64,000 bases of DNA from Thermovenabulum gondwanense (GCF_001601575.1 NZ_LOHZ01000043.1:1-64000), one strand, 5' to 3'. Positions 52,898 to 62,070 are shown, numbered from the stretch's first letter. The notes: generated from the letters alone by a model not told the origin. A program made the numbers and translations.

Positions 52898-54685
52898 ATG
52901 ATATTTAAATGGATGGCGGCAGTAAACGAGGTAAATAAAACTGACCTATTGAGCGTTGAAAATCTTTCTTTTGGTAAAATAAGCGAGCCGAAAAGAAAGG
53001 AAGTTCAGGGTGGAGGAAGAAAACCGGAAAATTCTTTTGGTGTAAATGGGATTAAAGAATTGATTAAAGGGATTATGGGAAAAGCCGAAAAATATTTGAG
53101 CTTGCTCAGCCGTCTTTCCTTTTCCGTTGAGGAAATTTCCATTGCGATGAAAAGCATTGCAGAGCAGAGCAAAGTGCTCACGGAAGCGGCAAAAAAACAA
53201 ACGTCTAATATTCTTTCGACGAAAAATTTTACAAAAGACCTTTACGAAAAAATAGAAAAGACCAGTATAAATATAAAGACGGTGGTAGATAATTCAAGCA
53301 AAATTTATCAAAATATTGCGGCAAAAAAAGGTGAAGTTATATCCATTATGGAAAATCTAAATACTCTAAAGAAAAAACTTGAAATTGCCGAAAGTGCTGT
53401 AAAAAACCTTGAAGAAAGGTCAAAACGTGCGGGAGATTTAATTTCATCGGTTAAGGACATCTCCGAAGAGACTAATTTACTTGCGCTCAATGCGGCTATA
53501 GAAGCCGCACATGCCGGAGAACGGGGCAAAAGTTTTTCAGTGGTAGCATCCGAAATACGTAAGCTTTCTTACAGTACGAAGGAAGTTTCAAAAGAAGTAA
53601 GTTCACTTTTGAATCAAATTAAGGAAATAAGCAACATGATTAATATTTCCATTATCGAAGTCTTAAAAAACATCACCCAGAATTTTGATAAGCTGAGCTT
53701 AATCGTGAACTATATAAACGATATAGAAAAATACGTATATGATTCAACAAAGGAGAGCGGGAATATTGAAAGAGAGATATCCTATATTTTCAGCAAAGCT
53801 GAGGAAGTAAATGGCTTTATAGAAAATATATCCAAAGAAATTATAGAAATAGAAAACTCAACCTTTAAGGTTGATAAAGCCATCGAGGAGCAAAAGGATT
53901 ATATAAGCGAACTGTTGGATATTATCAGCAAAATGGAGGACAATTACATAGAGTTGACTTCCGAAATTAATGAAAGCGAATTTTTGCAAGAAAAGGAAGA
54001 AAAATTGATACTTGTAAGCTCTCCTTACGAACCATACGTCATTTATAACGATGAAAAAGGTGAGCTGGAGGGCATAGACATAGAAATTATAAAAGAAATA
54101 TTTAATAGAAGAAATATAGATGTAGTGACCCGGGTTACCACATGGGATATGTCTTTGAAAGCCATAAAAAGCGGCGTGGCAGACTTAATACCAACCGTAT
54201 CTTACAAAAAAGAAAGGGAAGATTTCATCGATTTTTCAAAAGAATACGGCAAAATTTACAAAGCCATTTATTCTCTTGAAATTTCAGGTGTAAGCATTGA
54301 AAAGTATGATGATTTAAAGAAATACAAAATAGGCATAATTCAAGGATACAACTATGATGAAAATTTTTTAAATGATAGATCTATTATAAAAGATAAAAGT
54401 TTAAACGAAGATATTCTTTTTACAAAATTAATAAAAGGTATTGTTGACGCTGTTATATTAAATGAATTTGTAGGAGATTATTACTTGAAAAATAAAAAAC
54501 TGAATCAGGTAGTAAGGAAAAATAAATACAAAATGATAGAAGAAACATCGTCGGATATCCGGCTGGGATTCAGTAAAAAGAAGGATTTAAGTAAATATAA
54601 GAAAATATTCGAGGAGGGTATTGAAGAAATCAAAAAGGACGGAACCTATGAGAGGATTGTAAATAAATATCTAAAATATTCTTAA
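52898..54685 (+). CDS. Soluble chemoreceptor with C-terminal type 2 solute-binding domain
   Basis: Residues 60-350 are a methyl-accepting signalling coiled coil with the CheA/CheW-binding tip ISEETNLLALNAAIEAA at 188-204. Residues 369-595 form an SBP_bac_3 domain: PYEPYVIYNDEKGELEGIDI, KSGVADLIPTVSYKKEREDF and RLGFSKKKDLSKYKKIF. I see no signal peptide, membrane segment or HAMP domain, so both parts should be in the cytosol. Ordinary receptors place the ligand domain first and outside. It probably reports an internal amino acid or similar ligand to the motility system. ATG start behind GAGGGG. Confidence 0.88.
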   Translation: MIFKWMAAVNEVNKTDLLSVENLSFGKISEPKRKEVQGGGRKPENSFGVNGIKELIKGIMGKAEKYLSLLSRLSFSVEEISIAMKSIAEQSKVLTEAAKKQTSNILSTKNFTKDLYEKIEKTSINIKTVVDNSSKIYQNIAAKKGEVISIMENLNTLKKKLEIAESAVKNLEERSKRAGDLISSVKDISEETNLLALNAAIEAAHAGERGKSFSVVASEIRKLSYSTKEVSKEVSSLLNQIKEISNMINISIIEVLKNITQNFDKLSLIVNYINDIEKYVYDSTKESGNIEREISYIFSKAEEVNGFIENISKEIIEIENSTFKVDKAIEEQKDYISELLDIISKMEDNYIELTSEINESEFLQEKEEKLILVSSPYEPYVIYNDEKGELEGIDIEIIKEIFNRRNIDVVTRVTTWDMSLKAIKSGVADLIPTVSYKKEREDFIDFSKEYGKIYKAIYSLEISGVSIEKYDDLKKYKIGIIQGYNYDENFLNDRSIIKDKSLNEDILFTKLIKGIVDAVILNEFVGDYYLKNKKLNQVVRKNKYKMIEETSSDIRLGFSKKKDLSKYKKIFEEGIEEIKKDGTYERIVNKYLKYS

Positions 54686-54703
54686 TATTGAGGGGGGTTA
54701 TGA

Positions 54704-56338
54704 ATGAAGAACAAAAGAATTCTTGCGCTTTTTATAATTCTTTTTTTAATGGCCTCTTTAATTATAGAAGGCTGTGCTCCAAGCGGGGAAAGTACATCAA
54801 AAGGTGGGCAACTAAAGTTTTCGATTACTACGGACCTTGCAACTCTTGATCCCCAGCACATGACCGATTCTTTTAGCTTCAGCATTGCCAATGCCCTTTA
54901 CGAGGGGCTGGTGAGGGTACACAACGGCAGGGTTTTACCCGGCATCGCCAGCAGCTGGGATGTATCGGACGACAAGCTCACATATACCTTCCATTTGAGG
55001 GATGCGGTGTGGAGCGATGGGTCGAAGATAACGGCTTACGACTTCGAGTACGCCATAAAACGGCTTTTAGATCCCAAAACGGCATCAAACTACGCTTTCA
55101 TCGGGTATTATATACTCAACGGAGAGGAATTTAATACAGGGAAAATTTCTGATTCCGAAATGGTTGGGGTAAAGGCGCTGGATGACAAAACTTTAAAAAT
55201 TACATTAAAGGCTCCTACGAAGTATTTCGATGGTCTTTTGGGGATGGCTTCATTTATGCCGGTGAAAAAAGATTTTGTAGAACGAATGGGGGAAAAATTC
55301 GGTGCCGATGCCGATAAAGCTCTTTACAACGGGCCTTTTGTTTTGAAAGAATGGAAGCATGAACAGGAATTAGTACTGGAAAAAAATCCTAATTACTGGA
55401 ATAAAGATGAGATAAAACTCAATGAGGTGAGGGTGTATATAGTTGGCGATAAGAATACAGCCTATCAGATGTATGAAAAGGGTCAGGTAGATTTTGCCGA
55501 CGTTCCGGAAGCTCTTATAGAAAGTGTAATTTCCGGGGAAAATACGCAAAAATACAATACGGGCAGGGTGTATTTCATAAGATACAATATGAAATCCAAA
55601 GATAAACCCTGGCTTGCCAACGAAAACTTCCGAAAGGCCATAGGTTATGCCATAGACAGGGAAGATTTTATAAAGATGGCATTTAAAGGAGTTGCTTATC
55701 CCGCTACCAGATTCATACCCCCGGATGTGAACGGAGTGGAAAAGAAATACGTAGAAGAGTTTCCTTTGGAGTTTTACCCGTCCAAAGCTGATGTAACAAA
55801 AGCGAAAGAGTACCTTTCTAAAGCTATGCAGGAACTGGGTGTATCTGAAACAAACAAAATCGGTTTTGAACTCATGGTGGATGACACTTCCGGAACCAAG
55901 ACCGGTGTAGAAATTATTCAGGATATGCTGAGAAGGAATTTGGGTATAGATGTAGAGATAAAAACGGTAACCTTCAAAGAAAGGCTACAGCGAATGAGGA
56001 ATGGAGAATACGAAGTGATGATAACCAGGTGGGGGCCGGACTACAATGATCCCATGACATATCTTGAATACTGGCTTCCCGATGAGAATATGAAAAATAG
56101 CGGGTGGGAGGATCAGACTTACGATGGTATGATTAAAAATGCCGGGAAAGAAACCGATTTTAAAAAACGGGCAGAAATTATGTTTGAAGCTGAAAAATAT
56201 ATTTTAAATAAAGCTCCGATGGTGCCGCTTTATTTTACCCAGAACGTATGGGTGAAAAAAAGTGAACTGCAGAATCTCGTAAGAGCGCCTATAGGAGGAG
56301 TGGATATCGATTTTGTTTATGCCTTTTTAAAAAAATAA
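54704..56338 (+). CDS. Oligopeptide/dipeptide ABC transporter substrate-binding lipoprotein
   Basis: SBP_bac_5 family, 544 residues. Lipobox IEGC with Cys24 after a hydrophobic segment; then TTDLATLDPQHMTDSFSFSI, LREAVWSDGSKITAYDFEYA-like text (here LRDAVWSDG) and AIGYAIDREDF. It holds peptides for an Opp/Dpp permease, but no permease or ATPase gene lies next to it, so it may share one encoded elsewhere or feed a receptor. It follows the chemoreceptor by 18 bases and the cyanophycin cluster, consistent with peptide use. ATG behind GGGGGG. Confidence 0.92.
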   Translation: MKNKRILALFIILFLMASLIIEGCAPSGESTSKGGQLKFSITTDLATLDPQHMTDSFSFSIANALYEGLVRVHNGRVLPGIASSWDVSDDKLTYTFHLRDAVWSDGSKITAYDFEYAIKRLLDPKTASNYAFIGYYILNGEEFNTGKISDSEMVGVKALDDKTLKITLKAPTKYFDGLLGMASFMPVKKDFVERMGEKFGADADKALYNGPFVLKEWKHEQELVLEKNPNYWNKDEIKLNEVRVYIVGDKNTAYQMYEKGQVDFADVPEALIESVISGENTQKYNTGRVYFIRYNMKSKDKPWLANENFRKAIGYAIDREDFIKMAFKGVAYPATRFIPPDVNGVEKKYVEEFPLEFYPSKADVTKAKEYLSKAMQELGVSETNKIGFELMVDDTSGTKTGVEIIQDMLRRNLGIDVEIKTVTFKERLQRMRNGEYEVMITRWGPDYNDPMTYLEYWLPDENMKNSGWEDQTYDGMIKNAGKETDFKKRAEIMFEAEKYILNKAPMVPLYFTQNVWVKKSELQNLVRAPIGGVDIDFVYAFLKK

Positions 56339-56364
56339 TACAATAAATAAAATAATAATTTAAA

Positions 56365-56393
56365 TTGACATATATTTTCTATTATTATATAAT
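56365..56393 (+). promoter_or_regulatory. Consensus sigma-A promoter of the tetR-ABC operon
   Basis: TTGACA, 17 bases, TATAAT: a perfect consensus. The first of three operators starts two bases after the -10 box. Confidence 0.9.
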
Positions 56394-56394
56394 A

Positions 56395-56457
56395 TGACCA
56401 AGAGGTCATGTGACTTTTTGGTCATATTTTTTTAATCATATTATGACCACTTGGTCA
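56395..56457 (+). promoter_or_regulatory. Three TetR-type operators
   Basis: Near-identical 14-base sites: TGACCAAGAGGTCA (56395-56408), TGACTTTTTGGTCA (56411-56424) and TGACCACTTGGTCA (56444-56457), common form TGACC-N4-GGTCA. They cover the start point and leader, so the TetR protein encoded next very likely represses its own operon. Confidence 0.85.
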
Positions 56458-56478
56458 TATAATTTAAGGAGGTATCGG

Positions 56479-57111
56479 ATGCCTAAAAGCACTTTTTTTA
56501 ATTTGCCTGAAGATAAAAGGCAGAAAATTATAGAAGCGGCTATTGACGAATTTTCCGAACACACCTATAAACAGGCGAGCGTAAACAGGATAGTTGAAAA
56601 AGCGGGGATAGCTAAAGGGAGCTTTTATCAGTATTTTGAGGATAAGAAAGACCTGTATAAATTCATTATTGAAATAAGCGCACAGCAAAAGTTAATGTAT
56701 ATGCAGCATATTATAAAGGATTTTGAAAAGCTTAACATTTTTCAGCTTATACGGGAACTTTATATTGCGGGGATAAAGTATGCAAAAGATAATCCCAAGC
56801 CGTTTTCTATCGGGGTTAGATTTCTAAAAGAAAAGGATAGCGAGTTATTTGACGAAATAATGGAAGATTCAAGAAAAAAAAGCGGCGATTTTTTCAAATA
56901 CCTTTTGATAAAGGGAATTGAAAAAGGGGAGGTGGATCCCGCCATTGATGTGGATTTAGTGTCCATGCTCATTACTTCTTTAAGCATTGATATTTCTGAG
57001 TATTATCTAAAGACGAGGGAAGGTGAAGACCTCATGGGGATATATAACCTGGTGGATAAGATGCTTTATATTATTGAAAATGGTATTAAGGTAAAAGGAA
57101 AGGAGAATTAA
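56479..57111 (+). CDS. TetR-family transcriptional repressor
   Basis: The N-terminal helix-turn-helix reads RQKIIEAAIDEFSEHTYKQASVNRIVEKAGIAKG followed by SFYQYFEDKKDLYKF (seen as consecutive segments, residues 10-60), with a helical ligand domain to residue 210. It is cotranscribed with an ABC-2 exporter and sits behind three matching operators, so it should respond to the exporter's substrate. ATG 56479 is chosen behind AAGGAGG; the earlier in-frame start lies inside the operators. Confidence 0.93.
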   Translation: MPKSTFFNLPEDKRQKIIEAAIDEFSEHTYKQASVNRIVEKAGIAKGSFYQYFEDKKDLYKFIIEISAQQKLMYMQHIIKDFEKLNIFQLIRELYIAGIKYAKDNPKPFSIGVRFLKEKDSELFDEIMEDSRKKSGDFFKYLLIKGIEKGEVDPAIDVDLVSMLITSLSIDISEYYLKTREGEDLMGIYNLVDKMLYIIENGIKVKGKEN

Positions 57112-57112
57112 T

Positions 57113-57967
57113 ATGCTTTCCGTAAAAAATCTTTATTTTTCATATACCGGTGATGAACACTATGCGGTCCGGGATTTAAGTTTCGAAATTGAAAAGGGAG
57201 AAATTTTCGGATTTTTAGGGCCCAGCGGTGCAGGAAAATCCACAACACAAAAAATCTTAACCGGGCTTCTTCCTTTACAAAAGGGTGAAGCAAGTATTGC
57301 AGGTATTAACATTAAAAAACCTACCGAGGAATTTTTCAATATTATAGGGGTATGCTTTGAGCAGCACAATGTTTATAAAAAGTTGACGGGATTAGAAAAT
57401 CTGGAATTTTACAGAAGGATGTTCAGCGTGCCGACCGAGGAACCCATTAAACTTTTAAGAATGGTAGGATTAGAAAAAGACGCAAAAAAGAGGGCCGGGG
57501 AATATTCAAAAGGTATGATGCAGAGGCTAATTTTTGTGAGATCCATGATAAATAATCCCAAAATGTGGTTTTTAGATGAACCTACCTCCGGTTTAGACCC
57601 CAATACAGCAAGTATTATAAAGGAAATAATATGGCAGAAGAAAAAGGAAGGGGTAACCGTTTTTTTAACAACCCACAATATGTATATTGCGGATGAACTG
57701 TGCGATAAAGTTGCTTTTATTAACGACGGAAGGATAGTCCTTATAGATACTCCCCGAAACTTAAAATTAAAATACGGGAAAAACATGGTAAGGGTAGAAT
57801 ATAAGGAAGAGGGAGTTTTAAAAAGGGAATTGCTGTCAATGGAAAGCGATGAAGATAAAGAGAGATTAAGTTATTTAATTAAGGAAAAAGATATTGAAAC
57901 GGTTCACTCTCAGGAAGCAACCCTTGAAGAGATCTTTATTAAGGTGACCGGTAGGGGGTTGAGTTAA
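57113..57967 (+). CDS. ABC exporter ATP-binding protein
   Basis: Walker A GPSGAGKST near residue 38, Q loop FEQHNVYKKLTG, signature YSKGMMQRL, Walker B MWFLDEPTSGLDP and switch His in TTHNM. Length 284. It powers the two ABC-2 permeases that follow, probably for drug or lipid export. The ATG overlaps closely with the tetR stop (one base between), behind GGAGAA. Confidence 0.93.
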   Translation: MLSVKNLYFSYTGDEHYAVRDLSFEIEKGEIFGFLGPSGAGKSTTQKILTGLLPLQKGEASIAGINIKKPTEEFFNIIGVCFEQHNVYKKLTGLENLEFYRRMFSVPTEEPIKLLRMVGLEKDAKKRAGEYSKGMMQRLIFVRSMINNPKMWFLDEPTSGLDPNTASIIKEIIWQKKKEGVTVFLTTHNMYIADELCDKVAFINDGRIVLIDTPRNLKLKYGKNMVRVEYKEEGVLKRELLSMESDEDKERLSYLIKEKDIETVHSQEATLEEIFIKVTGRGLS

Positions 57968-57968
57968 G

Positions 57969-59027
57969 GTGTTTAAAAGATTTTGCACCCTGCTCAAAAA
58001 GGATTTAAAAATTGCGTACAGGAATTTCTTTTTTTTGATCGTTGTGGCAACGGCATTACTTTTTGCGGTATTAATCAACTACGTTTTCCCGGAGGAAATA
58101 AATATAGAGCCGAAGGTTTTTTACTATATAGAGGATAAAAGCAGTTCCTATGAAGCTTTTAACCGTGTTATTGAAAAAGCGAAGCTACAAAATAACAAAA
58201 TCTTTGAGGTAAGTTCGATAAAAGAATTGGAAGAAAAAGTGAACATGGATTTCAACAGCATAGGGATGACAATAAAAAATTCTGCGAAAAAACCCGAAAT
58301 AGAGTTTATATTTCAGGGACATGAAAATGAAAAAATAAGAAATGCCTTATTATTGTCCTTTAAACAGGAAATGTTGAAAAATATGAATATAAGCATGCCT
58401 GAGGTAATGACCGTAACTTTAAATAAAAAAAGGGTTGTAGAAGAAATACCCTTTAATAAAATGATGATCCCGGCTTTTATAGTAATGGAATCCATATTAC
58501 TGGGTTATTTCCTGATTGCAGCTTTAATTTTTATGGAAAAAGAAGAAGGAACCATTAAGGCGCTTTTTGTCGCACCGGCAAAAATTACCGAATACCTTTT
58601 TTCAAAAGTAATTTTAATGGTTATCCTTGGTATTATTTCTTGCTTAATTTTAACACTTCTCACGATAGGGTATACAGTAAATTATATTTGGTTAATGATT
58701 TATTTAATTTTTGGGAGTGTTGCCGCAGCTTTGCTGGGATTGATATTGGCAAGCTTTTTTGACAACATTTCTCAGGCCAGCGTATGGATCATTGCGGTAA
58801 GCGTGTTATTTTCCCTGCCTTTCCTTTCATACTTTTATCCCAGTTTTGCTCCAAATCTGGTAAGGGTTATTCCTACCTATTATTTACTCTTTACCGCAAA
58901 AGAAATTATTTTTCCAACGGGGAATTCAAGTATTGTATGGACTGGGATGATGGGTCTGGTTATTTTTAATATAATAGGTTTTATCCTCACAGTAAAACTG
59001 TATAGAAAATACTTGCTATTGGAATAG
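57969..59027 (+). CDS. ABC-2 type permease, first subunit
   Basis: One N-terminal membrane segment, a large outside loop (about residues 40-170), then five segments near the C terminus including FMEKEEGTIKALFVAPAKITEYLFSK, which is the ABC-2 family signature just after the second segment. Length 352. GTG start, one base after the ATPase gene. Confidence 0.87.
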   Translation: MFKRFCTLLKKDLKIAYRNFFFLIVVATALLFAVLINYVFPEEINIEPKVFYYIEDKSSSYEAFNRVIEKAKLQNNKIFEVSSIKELEEKVNMDFNSIGMTIKNSAKKPEIEFIFQGHENEKIRNALLLSFKQEMLKNMNISMPEVMTVTLNKKRVVEEIPFNKMMIPAFIVMESILLGYFLIAALIFMEKEEGTIKALFVAPAKITEYLFSKVILMVILGIISCLILTLLTIGYTVNYIWLMIYLIFGSVAAALLGLILASFFDNISQASVWIIAVSVLFSLPFLSYFYPSFAPNLVRVIPTYYLLFTAKEIIFPTGNSSIVWTGMMGLVIFNIIGFILTVKLYRKYLLLE

Positions 59028-59038
59028 GAGGTGAAATA

Positions 59039-60046
59039 ATGCGAAGAATTTTTAATATATTTAAAAGGGATTTATCAGGCAGTTTAAGGGATTCGCTGCT
59101 TTTGTATATGATAATTGCGCCTGTTATTTTAGCTCTGGTTTTAAGGTTTTTTATTGCTGGAGCCGATGCTGCGGCATTGCAGTTTGCGGTGGATAAAAAT
59201 GTTGAAGGGGAAATAATTGAAGAATTGAGAAAATACGGCAGGGTGGAAGTTTTTGACGATGAAAAAGGTGTGGAAAAAAGGATATGGGGTGCGGATGATG
59301 TTGCGGGGATAATAAAGGTCGGGGATGAGTACAAAATAATTTTAGAAGGGAATGAATCCGGTGACACAAAAGAGCTCACTCAAATGATAATGCAGGACAT
59401 CCTGTATCATAAAGATACTGGGGTTAATTTCATTGTAAAGGATTTGGGAAGGAAGAATTCGCCTGTAGCGGTAGTTGAAGCCGCATCGCTTTTATTAATG
59501 CTTTTTGTCTTATCCGGAGCGGTTATAGGTTTTAATATAATTGAAGAAAAAGAATCTCAAACTTTAAGTGCTCTATCCGTTACTCCAATGAAACGATATG
59601 AATACATTATCGGTAAAAGCTTAACGGGTATATTACTTCCACTAATATTAGGGTATATTCTTATATGGTTTCTTGGAATAAAGAATGTAGATTCAGGGAA
59701 ACTTTTTGTAATGACTTTATGCGGAACTATAATAGCCGTTTTAGTAGGTTTTATAGTGGGGTCTCTAAGTGGTAATCAGATTGCGGGGATTGCAAATTTG
59801 AAGGTGCTCGGAATAATTTTATCGGGCTCCGTGGTAGGTGCTTTGATGCTTCCTGAAGATAAGCAATTTTTGCTTTACTGGATTCCTACCTACTGGTCTT
59901 TCAAGGGTTTTTATGGAACCTTTATAGGAAATATTTCCTGGAGGCAAATAATCATCTACAATGCATGGGCTGTTGGGTTAAGCATTTTTATACTTTCTTT
60001 GTTTAAACGAAAGGGAGTTATGAATTTTATCCAATTAAATCGATAA
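59039..60046 (+). CDS. ABC-2 type permease, second subunit
   Basis: Same build as the first permease: early membrane segment LLLYMIIAPVILALVLRFF, an outside loop to about residue 145, then the signature IIEEKESQTLSALSVTPMKRYEY and further membrane segments. Length 335. The two permeases probably form a heterodimer. ATG start behind GGAGGTG. No clear terminator follows. Confidence 0.87.
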   Translation: MRRIFNIFKRDLSGSLRDSLLLYMIIAPVILALVLRFFIAGADAAALQFAVDKNVEGEIIEELRKYGRVEVFDDEKGVEKRIWGADDVAGIIKVGDEYKIILEGNESGDTKELTQMIMQDILYHKDTGVNFIVKDLGRKNSPVAVVEAASLLLMLFVLSGAVIGFNIIEEKESQTLSALSVTPMKRYEYIIGKSLTGILLPLILGYILIWFLGIKNVDSGKLFVMTLCGTIIAVLVGFIVGSLSGNQIAGIANLKVLGIILSGSVVGALMLPEDKQFLLYWIPTYWSFKGFYGTFIGNISWRQIIIYNAWAVGLSIFILSLFKRKGVMNFIQLNR

Positions 60047-60059
60047 ATTAAAAATCTTC

Positions 60060-60088
60060 TTGATTTTGTTTAAACCTTTTTATATAAT
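60060..60088 (+). promoter_or_regulatory. Sigma-A promoter of the glycine reductase operon
   Basis: TTGATT, 17 bases, TATAAT. It lies about 60 bases before the glycine aptamer. Confidence 0.75.
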
Positions 60089-60148
60089 ATTATTGGTAAT
60101 TTAAATAGCTTTTTCCTTTTTTAAAGAAAAATTAAATACATGGATGAA

Positions 60149-60315
60149 GGGTGCGGGAGAGACCCTGTATGGGGCGCCGAAGGGGAAAGCGAAGGGTCGC
60201 GAAACTCTCAGGCAAAAGGACCGCATCCCGACAGCCCCTGGAAAATTAATCCAATTAATGGGGTAAGGATGGAGCCTTAAAGGAAAATTATCACAAAATT
60301 ATTTTAAGGCTACAG
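60149..60315 (+). ncRNA. Glycine riboswitch
   Basis: The aptamer (60149-60230) shows the conserved GAGAGACC, GGCGCCGAAGGGG and ACTCTCAGGCAAAAGGACCGC blocks, with closing stem GGGTGCGG/CCGCATCC. The following sequence does not repeat these blocks, so I read it as a single aptamer with a short helper stem instead of a tandem pair. The remainder (AT-rich hairpin near 60246-60262, TAAGG/CCTTA pairs) is the expression platform before the terminator. Expected to switch the glycine-consuming operon on when glycine is plentiful. Confidence 0.92.
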
Positions 60316-60316
60316 G

Positions 60317-60360
60317 GAGGAATAAGACTCTTAAAGGAGTTTTATTCCTCTTTTATTTTT
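60317..60360 (+). terminator. Riboswitch-controlled terminator
   Basis: GAGGAATAAGACTC pairs with GGAGTTTTATTCCTC around a 5-base loop and is followed by TTTTATTTTT. It sits between the glycine aptamer and trxA. Confidence 0.85.
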
Positions 60361-60422
60361 CACCGGAATAACAGGGGAAATTTAACAAAAAATAAAAATA
60401 TGACGGTAAGGGAGTGGTTTGA

Positions 60423-60737
60423 ATGATCGAGCTTAATGCAGAAAACTTTGAACAGGAGGTATTAAAAGCAGAAGGGCCGGTGCTGGTAGACTTCTGGGGA
60501 CCAAAGTGCGAGCCCTGCAAAGCATTGATGCCCCATGTGGAAGAATTGGAGAAGAAGTACGGCGACAGGGTTAAATTCTGCAAATTAGACACTTCTAAAA
60601 ACATGCGCCTTGCCATTAGCCAGAAAGTAATGGGGCTTCCCACGCTTATCATCTATAAAGGAGGGGAGAAGGTAGATCAGGTCACAAAGGATGTTACGGT
60701 GGAAATGATTGAGGAAATGATAAAGAGGAATATTTAA
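60423..60737 (+). CDS. trxA: Thioredoxin of the glycine reductase system
   Basis: Donates electrons to selenoprotein A during glycine reduction. The active site is Cys29-Glu-Pro-Cys32 in WGPKCEPCKALMP, not the usual CGPC; such variants are typical of thioredoxins encoded in grd operons. The cis-proline loop reads VMGLPTLIIYKGG. Length 104. ATG start behind AAGGGAG. A thioredoxin reductase gene is not in the window. Confidence 0.92.
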   Translation: MIELNAENFEQEVLKAEGPVLVDFWGPKCEPCKALMPHVEELEKKYGDRVKFCKLDTSKNMRLAISQKVMGLPTLIIYKGGEKVDQVTKDVTVEMIEEMIKRNI

Positions 60738-60754
60738 AATTCGGGGGTGAAAGG

Positions 60755-62041
60755 ATGAAACTGGAATTAGGGCTTTTTTATGTGAAGGATGTGGTTCTGG
60801 GAGACAGAACCAGCTTTGAAAACGGCATTCTCACCGTGGATAAAAAAGGCCTTACCGATTATTTGATGGAGGACGGCAGGATAAAAGATGTATGCCTTGA
60901 TATTGCCCGGCCGGGTGAAGAGGTAAGGATAATACCCGTTAAGGATGTTATAGAACCCAGGGTGAAGGTGAGCGGAAAGGGTACGGTTTTTCCCGGTTTT
61001 CTGGGTAAGCCCCTGACGGCAGGGGAAGGAAGGACTCACGTTTTAAAGGGAATGTCGATAGTGACCTGCGGAAGAATCGTAGGTTTTCAGGAAGGCATTA
61101 TAGATATGAGCGGTCCCGGAGCGGAGTATACTCCTTATTCAAAGCTGGTAAATCTGGTAGTAATAGCAAATCCTGTGGAAGGTCTTACTCAGCATGAACA
61201 CGAGGAAGCCATAAGGCTTGCGGGATTAAAGGCGGCATCATTTGTAGCCAAATGTGTAAAGGATAAGGTGCCGGAAGAAATCAGGACTTACGAAACAAAG
61301 CCCTTCCCTGCAGCTATTGCGGAATACCCGCATTTACCCAAAGTAGCCTATGTTTATCAGCTGCAAAGCCAGGGACTTTTACATGACACTTATGTTTACG
61401 GGGTGGATGCTAAAAAGATAATTCCTACCCTTATTTACCCCACGGAATTGATGGATGGAGCTATAGTAAGCGGAAACTGCGTGTCTGCCTGTGATAAAAA
61501 TACTACCTATGTTCATATGAATAACCCCGTTATAGAGGAGCTCTACCGTCGCCACGGAGAGGATATTAACTTTGTGGGTGTGATAATTACCAATGAAAAT
61601 GTCACCCTTGCCGATAAGGAAAGGTCATCGGATTATACTGCTAAGTTAGTAGAGTACTTAGAGCTTGACGGAGTAATCATTACGGAAGAAGGATTTGGAA
61701 ATCCGGACACGGACTTAATCATGAACTGCAGGAAAATTGAAGAAAAAGGTATTAAAACGGTATTAATCACCGATGAATACGCCGGAAGGGATGGAGCTTC
61801 CCAGTCTCTGGCAGATGCGGACCCGAAAGCGGATGCGGTGGTAACAAGCGGAAATGCCAATGAAGTAATCGTCCTCCCGCCGATGAAGAAAATTATCGGG
61901 CTTTTAGATACCGCTACCTTAATTGCGGGAGGTTCCCAGAAATCCTTAAGGGAAGATGGCAGCATTGAGATAGAAATTCAGGCTATCACCGGTGCCACTT
62001 CCGAAGTGGGCTTTACAAAATTGAGTGCGGTAACTTATTAG
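60755..62041 (+). CDS. grdE: Glycine reductase complex component B, pyruvoyl subunits
   Basis: Proprotein of the substrate-binding part of protein B, which captures glycine as a Schiff base on a pyruvoyl group. The self-cleavage site is Asn241-Cys242 in SGNCVSACDKN; cleavage gives two subunits and turns Cys242 into the pyruvoyl. Length 428 is normal. ATG start behind GGGGGTGA. It precedes grdA, a common order in amino-acid-fermenting Firmicutes. Confidence 0.95.
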   Translation: MKLELGLFYVKDVVLGDRTSFENGILTVDKKGLTDYLMEDGRIKDVCLDIARPGEEVRIIPVKDVIEPRVKVSGKGTVFPGFLGKPLTAGEGRTHVLKGMSIVTCGRIVGFQEGIIDMSGPGAEYTPYSKLVNLVVIANPVEGLTQHEHEEAIRLAGLKAASFVAKCVKDKVPEEIRTYETKPFPAAIAEYPHLPKVAYVYQLQSQGLLHDTYVYGVDAKKIIPTLIYPTELMDGAIVSGNCVSACDKNTTYVHMNNPVIEELYRRHGEDINFVGVIITNENVTLADKERSSDYTAKLVEYLELDGVIITEEGFGNPDTDLIMNCRKIEEKGIKTVLITDEYAGRDGASQSLADADPKADAVVTSGNANEVIVLPPMKKIIGLLDTATLIAGGSQKSLREDGSIEIEIQAITGATSEVGFTKLSAVTY

Positions 62042-62070
62042 AGAAAAATTAGAAGAAGGAGGCTTTTAAT

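Noticed and set aside
60230-60315. A second glycine aptamer making a tandem riboswitch
   Set aside because: The conserved core blocks of the aptamer do not recur; only short stems are present.
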